DNA of 23,402 nucleotides from SKIA01 sp047602905 (GTDB taxonomy: Archaea; Nanobdellota; Nanobdellia; Woesearchaeales; SKIA01), in contig JBLKOP010000012.1 in the NCBI GenBank assembly GCA_047602905.1, positions 1 through 23,402 of the forward strand. The letters run 5' to 3'. The notes beneath the pieces are model-generated. The model did no database searches, was not told the origin of the DNA, and was given only the letters and a program-made list of their open reading frames with translations. Both the position numbers and the translations under genes were made by a program. Position 1 is the first letter of the stretch. Each line of letters starts with the position of its first letter. Shown piece by piece: positions 19,607 to 23,402 of the stretch.

Positions 19607-20292
19607 AAGCAATTTTGTTTGCTTCAGGACGCTTCATGGAAGTAACAAACATTGCTGAGCTTTTAGAAATTGCTCCTAGCGCAGCAAGAAAAGCATGCAA
19701 GCAACTACAAGAGGTTTATGAGCAACAAGCAGGAGCGCTTGTTGTTATTCAAGAAGATGACGCGTTTAAACTTCATGTGCGCGACTCGTTCTTAGATATC
19801 GTTTCTCGAGTAGTTGCTAACACAGAAGTTTCTGGTCCTGTTATGGAAACCCTTGCAGTAATTGCTTGGAGAAGCCCGGTGCTGCAGTCAGAGGTTGTTG
19901 AGGTTCGGGGAAGTAACACGTATGATCATGTTAAGGAGTTACAGGAGCGAGGATTTATTGTTAAAGAACCTGAAGGGCGCTCATATAAATTACGTATCAC
20001 AAAGAAATTCTTTGCGTACTTTGACGTTGAGGGACGTGACGATATCAAAGAAGTCTTTAAGGAAGTAGAGGAGGCTCATCGCAAGAAAGAAATGGAGCTT
20101 GAACTAGCTGCTAAGCGAGTAGAAAAAGAGCTTTCTGAGCAGGAAGAAACACAAGAAGAAGTTCTTCCTGACAGAGCTGTTGATCTTGAATCATTAGATA
20201 GCGTTCTTGACAAGTCACGAAAAGCTCGAGAGGAGATGGCTGAGGATCTTGCGCAACAAAAGCAAGAACCTGCACAAGAAGAAGAAAAATAA
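19579..20292 (+). CDS. scpB: Segregation and condensation protein B (ScpB)
   Basis: A 237-residue ScpB homologue: two winged-helix domains, with NVEAILFASGRFMEVTNIAELL at the start and the diagnostic METLAVIAWRSPVLQSEVVEV (94-114) plus GSNTYDHVKELQERGFIV. In bacteria ScpB dimerises on the kleisin ScpA and regulates SMC ATPase. Residues 170-237 form a highly charged Glu/Lys/Gln-rich helical tail, longer than usual (typical ScpB is about 180-200 residues). Neither smc nor scpA is in the window. ATG 19579 overlaps the previous gene; the GAGGG Shine-Dalgarno-like sequence is very close to the ATG, so the start carries some uncertainty. T/G-ending codons are more frequent here than in plus-strand genes elsewhere. 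Confidence 0.92.
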   Translation: MAAETTKNVEAILFASGRFMEVTNIAELLEIAPSAARKACKQLQEVYEQQAGALVVIQEDDAFKLHVRDSFLDIVSRVVANTEVSGPVMETLAVIAWRSPVLQSEVVEVRGSNTYDHVKELQERGFIVKEPEGRSYKLRITKKFFAYFDVEGRDDIKEVFKEVEEAHRKKEMELELAAKRVEKELSEQEETQEEVLPDRAVDLESLDSVLDKSRKAREEMAEDLAQQKQEPAQEEEK

Positions 20293-20310
20293 TTTTTTTT
20301 AAGAAAAAAA
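20293..20310. terminator. Back-to-back T-tract terminators between scpB and metK
   Basis: Eight T at 20293-20300 directly follow the scpB stop on the plus strand, and seven A at 20304-20310 give a T-tract on the minus strand downstream of metK. Another T6 on the minus strand (20346-20351) lies just after the metK stop. Confidence 0.6.
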
Positions 20311-20356
20311 GTTAGGCACTAGGCTTTCTTTTTTCGAAAACACCGAAAAAACCCCT

Positions 20357-21496
20357 TTAGAGCAGCTCTTCACGCAACACAGCAGCCTTATCCGTTTTCT
20401 CCCAAGAAAACTCTTCTCGACCAAAATGCCCAAAAGAAGCAGTAGAGAAGTAGATAGGACGAAGCAAATCAAGCATCGTAACAATACCCTTAGGAGTCAA
20501 GTCAAAATGCTTACGAATAGCTTGCTGAATAACACCACCCTCAACAACGTTCGTACCAAAACACTCAACAAGAACACTCACAGGCTCAGCAACACCAATC
20601 GCATACGCTAACTGAACCTCACAATGAGTAGCTAGACCAGCAGCAACGACGTTCTTAGCGATGTAACGAGCAGCGTACGCAGCGCTACGATCAACCTTAC
20701 TAGGATCCTTACCAGAAAACGCTCCACCACCATGACGAGCGTACCCGCCATACGTATCAACAATAATTTTTCTTCCCGTAAGACCAGCATCAGCAACAGG
20801 GCCTCCTTGAATAAAAATTCCTGTAGGATTAATATGAAACTTAGTGTCCTCATCAACCAAATCCCCAAGAACAGGAAGGATAATATGCTTTTTTACGTCT
20901 TCACGAAGAACAGACAAATCAACGCCCTCGTCATGCTGCGTAGACAAAACCACTGCTTCGCAACGAAGAGGAGTAAGGCCGTCATACTCGATAGTCACCT
21001 GAGCCTTAGCATCCGGACGCAAGTACTGTAGCGTAGAGCGGCGAATAGAGAAATGCTTTTTCATCAACGCATGAGACAACATAATAGGAAGCGGCATAAG
21101 CTCTTTAGTCTCATTACACGCATAACCAAACATCAAACCCTGATCCCCTGCTCCCTGCGCTTTATCCTCAGCCTCATCAACACCAACAGCGATGTCAGGG
21201 CTTTGCTCAGACAAACTCACAAGAACACCACACGTGTTATCAAAACCATACGCAGGAGTATCATAACCAATTTCATGAACGGTTTTACGAACAATACTTT
21301 GCACATCAACATACGCAGAAGTAGTTACTTCACCAGCAACCAAAATAAAGCCTGTCTTCGTAGCGCACTCAACAGCAACACGAGCAGAAGGGTCTTGAGC
21401 AAGAATAGCATCAAGAATAGCATCTGAACATTGATCACACATCTTATCCGGGTGGCCTGGGCTCACACTCTCAGAAGTAAAAAATCGTTTCTCCAT
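20357..21496 (-). CDS. metK: S-adenosylmethionine synthetase, bacterial type (MetK)
   Basis: A 379-residue enzyme making S-adenosylmethionine from methionine and ATP. It shows GHPDK (14-18), GAGDQGLMFGY (115-125) and GGGAFSGKDPSKVDRS (256-271), all diagnostic of the bacterial/eukaryotic MetK family, and the length is close to the E. coli enzyme (384). Most archaea instead carry a highly divergent archaeal-type AdoMet synthetase, so this gene points to ancient transfer. There is no riboswitch-sized leader: ATG 21496 lies about 26 nt from the centre of the TATATAT box shared with the divergent Hjc gene. The coding strand is T/G-rich in third positions, so the plus strand is A/C-rich here. Confidence 0.97.
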   Translation of the reverse strand: MEKRFFTSESVSPGHPDKMCDQCSDAILDAILAQDPSARVAVECATKTGFILVAGEVTTSAYVDVQSIVRKTVHEIGYDTPAYGFDNTCGVLVSLSEQSPDIAVGVDEAEDKAQGAGDQGLMFGYACNETKELMPLPIMLSHALMKKHFSIRRSTLQYLRPDAKAQVTIEYDGLTPLRCEAVVLSTQHDEGVDLSVLREDVKKHIILPVLGDLVDEDTKFHINPTGIFIQGGPVADAGLTGRKIIVDTYGGYARHGGGAFSGKDPSKVDRSAAYAARYIAKNVVAAGLATHCEVQLAYAIGVAEPVSVLVECFGTNVVEGGVIQQAIRKHFDLTPKGIVTMLDLLRPIYFSTASFGHFGREEFSWEKTDKAAVLREELL

Positions 21497-21518
21497 ACGC
21501 GTAAGAGAAGACAGAAAC

Positions 21519-21525
21519 TATATAT
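21519..21525. promoter_or_regulatory. Shared TATA box between metK and hjc
   Basis: TATATAT is centred at 21522, about 26 nt from the metK ATG (21496) and 29 nt from the hjc ATG (21551). The 54 bases between the two genes show no other candidate box. Confidence 0.65.
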
Positions 21526-21550
21526 GCTTTGCGACCCACAAAAACACTTG

Positions 21551-21955
21551 ATGAGTAAACGAAGAAACGCGAAAGCACGAGGAAGCAGCGCAGAAAGAGA
21601 ATTATTGCATAAACTCTATGATGAAGGATGGGGCGCTGTACGAGCAGCAGGAAGCGGAAGCATACCCTTAGAAGTACCAGACGTAATAGCAGGAAATAAC
21701 GGACGAGTACTCGCAATAGAAGCAAAGTACTGCTCAACAAACAGACAATATTTGAGTAAGCAAGAAGTTGCTGATCTACTCGCGTTTAGTTTTCGTTTTG
21801 GCTGCGAAGCATGGATAGGGGTGCGCTTTACAAGAAAAGGATGGTACTTTATACGAGCAGCAGAGCTAATTAGCAGCGGAAAAAACTATGTAGTAAGCAG
21901 AGAAGAAGCAGAAACAAACGCTCTACGCTTTGAAGAACTCATAAAAAAAGAGTAA
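21551..21955 (+). CDS. hjc: Holliday junction resolvase Hjc
   Basis: A 134-residue archaeal resolvase that cuts four-way DNA junctions as a dimer. It has the expected nuclease-fold residues: Glu16 in GSSAERELLHKL, RAAGSGS at 31-37, Asp44 in EVPDVIAG, and Glu57/Lys59 in AIEAKY. Length is normal for Hjc. The frame is open further upstream, but ATG 21551 is the family start (KARGSSAERE follows closely) and fits the TATA box. The gene is divergent from metK. The stop codon lies in a run of A that serves as terminator for the convergent lysine-rich protein gene. Confidence 0.95.
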   Translation: MSKRRNAKARGSSAERELLHKLYDEGWGAVRAAGSGSIPLEVPDVIAGNNGRVLAIEAKYCSTNRQYLSKQEVADLLAFSFRFGCEAWIGVRFTRKGWYFIRAAELISSGKNYVVSREEAETNALRFEELIKKE

Positions 21956-21970
21956 AAAAAATTATTTTTT
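21954..21970. terminator. Overlapping bidirectional terminators after hjc
   Basis: Eight A at 21954-21961 give T8 directly after the stop of the minus-strand gene, and T6 at 21965-21970 follow the hjc stop on the plus strand. Both T-tracts overlap coding ends. Confidence 0.55.
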
Positions 21971-22321
21971 CGTCTTCTTCTTACTTGTCTTCTTCGAAGA
22001 GCTCTTCTTAGCAGAAACTTTTTTCTTAGTTTTAGCAGAAGATTTTTTTGCAGAACTCTTCGTAGAAGCTTTCTTAGTAGACTTCTTCTTCTTTTTGGGA
22101 GTTACTGCTTGGACGACAGAAGTAACAAGCTTCTCAAGTCGTTTCTCATCATCAAGTATTTTCTTCTCATCTCGCAAGATGTTCATAGCCATTAACTCGA
22201 TGTGATGATCCATGCGCGCAATACGCCGCTCTAAGAGGACAAGAATACGAAGACTGTACACAATTGCTATAAGTGTCCCTAAGATAATTGCCAGAGTCAC
22301 TGTTTGAACGGGTTCAGCCAT
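21962..22321 (-). CDS. Membrane-anchored protein with a lysine/serine-rich tail
   Basis: A 119-residue protein in three parts. Residues 7-29 form one transmembrane helix (TVTLAIILGTLIAIVYSL). Residues 30-72 form an amphipathic, charged helix (LLERRIARMDHHIELM, ILRDEKKILDDEKRLEKL). Residues 75-119 are almost entirely Lys, Ser, Thr and Ala with repeated KKSS/KKTS units, resembling histone H1-like or nucleoid-binding tails. With the N-terminus outside and the positive charge after the helix, the tail should face the cytoplasm, where it may bind nucleic acid or acidic surfaces; this is inference. ATG 22321 was chosen since the TATA-like box is about 28 nt upstream and an earlier in-frame ATG (22393) would include it. 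Confidence 0.82.
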   Translation of the reverse strand: MAEPVQTVTLAIILGTLIAIVYSLRILVLLERRIARMDHHIELMAMNILRDEKKILDDEKRLEKLVTSVVQAVTPKKKKKSTKKASTKSSAKKSSAKTKKKVSAKKSSSKKTSKKKTKK

Positions 22322-22345
22322 AGTTAGTAAGTATTCACCTCTAAC

Positions 22346-22353
22346 AAATATAG
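22346..22353 (-). promoter_or_regulatory. TATA-like box of the lysine-tail protein gene
   Basis: CTATATTT on the minus strand is centred about 28 nt upstream of ATG 22321, consistent with a leaderless mRNA. Confidence 0.55.
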
Positions 22354-22443
22354 AAGACGAGTCGTATAAAAGGTTTACTGAGAGAGCGAGCAATGAGAAG
22401 GAAAAAAAGTATGCCTAGCTACAAAAAATAATACATACAATAA

Positions 22444-22464
22444 ATATATATACATGTATTAATT
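22444..22464 (+). promoter_or_regulatory. AT-rich promoter of the double-HTH gene
   Basis: TATATATA at 22445-22452 and TATTAATT at 22457-22464 are both candidate TATA boxes; the latter is about 25 nt before the GTG at 22485. ATACATACAA is present on both sides (22432-22441 roughly and 22470-22480). Confidence 0.45.
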
Positions 22465-22484
22465 AGTAAAATACATACAAAAAA

Positions 22485-22952
22485 GTGAATGCTCGCGAAA
22501 CACACATCAAAGAACTCATACACATACTCAAAGAACGATATAACGCAAGCCTAACAGAAATACAACATCACTACACAGAAGAAGAAACCATACCAGCAAA
22601 CATCTACAACAACACACTAACACCACTAGAAGCAACAAGCAAATACCTACAAAAAACAGGAAAAACAACAAAAGAAATAGCAAAAACGCTCAACAGAACA
22701 ACAAGCACAATACAACAAGCACTTAAAAACGCAGACAAAAAAGGCATAGAATTACCAACAAAAACAACAACAAACAACATACCCATAAGCGCATTCAAAA
22801 AACCACTCAGCCCAGCAGAAACAATAATACACGAACTACATCAGCAAGGAAGAACAAACAAAGAAATAGCGCAAATACTCGGAAAAGACCAAAGAAACAT
22901 AGCAAGCCAACTCCTACGAGCAAAGAAAAAATTGCGAGGTGAGGCTCAATGA
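22485..22952 (+). CDS. Double helix-turn-helix protein (sigma-region-4-like repeats)
   Basis: A 155-residue protein with two related repeats. Repeat 1 (37-86) reads IPANIYNNTLTPLEATSKYL, then TTKEIAKTLNRTTSTIQQAL. Repeat 2 (99-150) reads IPISAFKKPLSPAETIIHEL, then TNKEIAQILGKDQRNIASQL. Each is a helix-turn-helix resembling sigma-70 region 4 or LuxR-type DNA-binding helices. The first 36 residues are a charged helix. It starts at GTG 22485. Its stop overlaps the next gene's ATG as ATGA, so it is co-expressed with the surface protein, and may regulate it. Codons are extremely A/C-rich (almost no T- or G-ending codons). Confidence 0.85.
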   Translation: MNARETHIKELIHILKERYNASLTEIQHHYTEEETIPANIYNNTLTPLEATSKYLQKTGKTTKEIAKTLNRTTSTIQQALKNADKKGIELPTKTTTNNIPISAFKKPLSPAETIIHELHQQGRTNKEIAQILGKDQRNIASQLLRAKKKLRGEAQ

Positions 22953-23402
22953 AGAAATTCAAGAGTAATGTAGACAAAATACTTGATAGTAAAGTTACAC
23001 GAAAAACAGTTTTTGGCTGCTCTTGGTTTAGGTACGTTAAGCATTCCATTACTTAGTCCTTCAGTAGCTGCGCAATTCTTTATACGACAAACAAACGGAA
23101 ACCTCATCAACATAGACGACATAGGAAACACAAGCCCAGCAGGAAACGACGGAAACATACAATACAAAGAAGGAAGTAGCTTCGCAGCAAATAGTAACTT
23201 ACACTGGGATGCAGCACAAAATAGATTAGGAATAGGAACAGACGAACCAGACCACCCACTACACGTAATAGGAAACGGACACTTCACAGGAGCAGTAAGA
23301 GTAGCAACACCAGTAGATAACAACCACGCAACAACAAAAAACTACGTAGACACAACAACAGTAGGACTAATAGGAGACCAAACAATAGAAGGAAACAAAA
23401 CC
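22949..23402 (+). CDS. Tat-like secreted/surface repeat protein, apparent frameshift, 3' truncated by window edge
   Basis: Translation from ATG 22949, with GAGGTGAG (22936-22943) as an ideal Shine-Dalgarno, gives MKKFKSNVDKILDSKVTRKT and then a TAG at about 23051-23053. Reading with one base fewer in the A5 tract at 23002-23006 gives VTRKQFLAALGLGTLSIPLL and SPSVAAQFF, a signal peptide with a Tat-like TRKQFL motif, and an open frame to the window end. The mature part has NGNLINIDDIG, GNIQYKEGSSF, LGIGTDEPDHPLHV and ATPVDNNHATTKNYVD, phrases seen in tail-fibre-like and peptidase-S74-associated surface proteins. The gene is therefore either frameshifted, phase-variable, or affected by a sequencing error in the homopolymer. 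A TTG start at 22983 in the second frame is a weaker alternative. Confidence 0.72.

Noticed and set aside
21053..21427. Plus-strand open frame of 124 codons opposite metK
   Set aside because: Antisense shadow; metK motifs on the minus strand are unambiguous.

Overview
The window reads as a compact, AT-rich archaeal chromosome segment. Archaeal or eukaryote-like markers are PCNA, deoxyhypusine synthase, an Hjc-type Holliday junction resolvase, an RNase J-type beta-CASP nuclease, an OGG1-type glycosylase and an intron-containing tRNA-Leu(CAA). At least fifteen transcription units have a TATA-like box about 25-29 nt upstream of the start codon, the layout of leaderless archaeal mRNAs. Some genes are bacterial in type (MetK, ScpB, TfoX_N, the MazF/PemK-like toxin). 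The mixture and small intergenic gaps suggest a DPANN-like lineage (Woesearchaeota/Pacearchaeota style); that placement is inference.

Layout. 1-1827: a truncated OGG1-like glycosylase overlaps the 3' end of an AAA/DUF4143 ATPase. 1963-3401: an unknown protein, a DUF1858-A-type Fe-S carrier fusion and a TfoX_N protein. 3495-5367: two toxin-antitoxin modules (AbrB/PIN and a RHH-like antitoxin with a MazF/PemK toxin) flank a Fe/Mn superoxide dismutase. 5454-7723: endonuclease III, an Mrp-like ATPase, a Nudix hydrolase and a [2Fe-2S] ferredoxin. 7804-9287: a two-gene ABC exporter. 9284-12832: deoxyhypusine synthase, a lipoprotein cyclophilin, a truncated Dcd-like protein, an alpha/beta hydrolase and PCNA. 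12977-16005: a divergent PEP/pyruvate-dikinase-like protein, RNase J and a translationally coupled ribbon-helix-helix protein.

16006-17256 is the only large gap. It contains no convincing gene but holds an ordered array: eight copies of a degenerate 53-bp element in four pairs (75-78 bp apart), plus secondary repeats. Next comes tRNA-Leu(CAA) with a 34-nt intron. 17396-18883 is an operon of three coiled-coil proteins that each carry one copy of the same ~60-residue module, one of them with a helix-hairpin-helix domain. Divergent to it (18986-20292) is a ferredoxin-like/winged-helix protein overlapping scpB. MetK, Hjc, a lysine-tailed membrane protein, a double-HTH protein and the start of a surface protein with an apparent frameshift complete the window.

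The candidates for undescribed biology are the paired-repeat array, the three-protein coiled-coil operon beside scpB, the divergent dikinase-like protein, and the single TATA-like boxes shared by divergent leaderless genes. Functions were assigned by reading motifs only; no database search was run.
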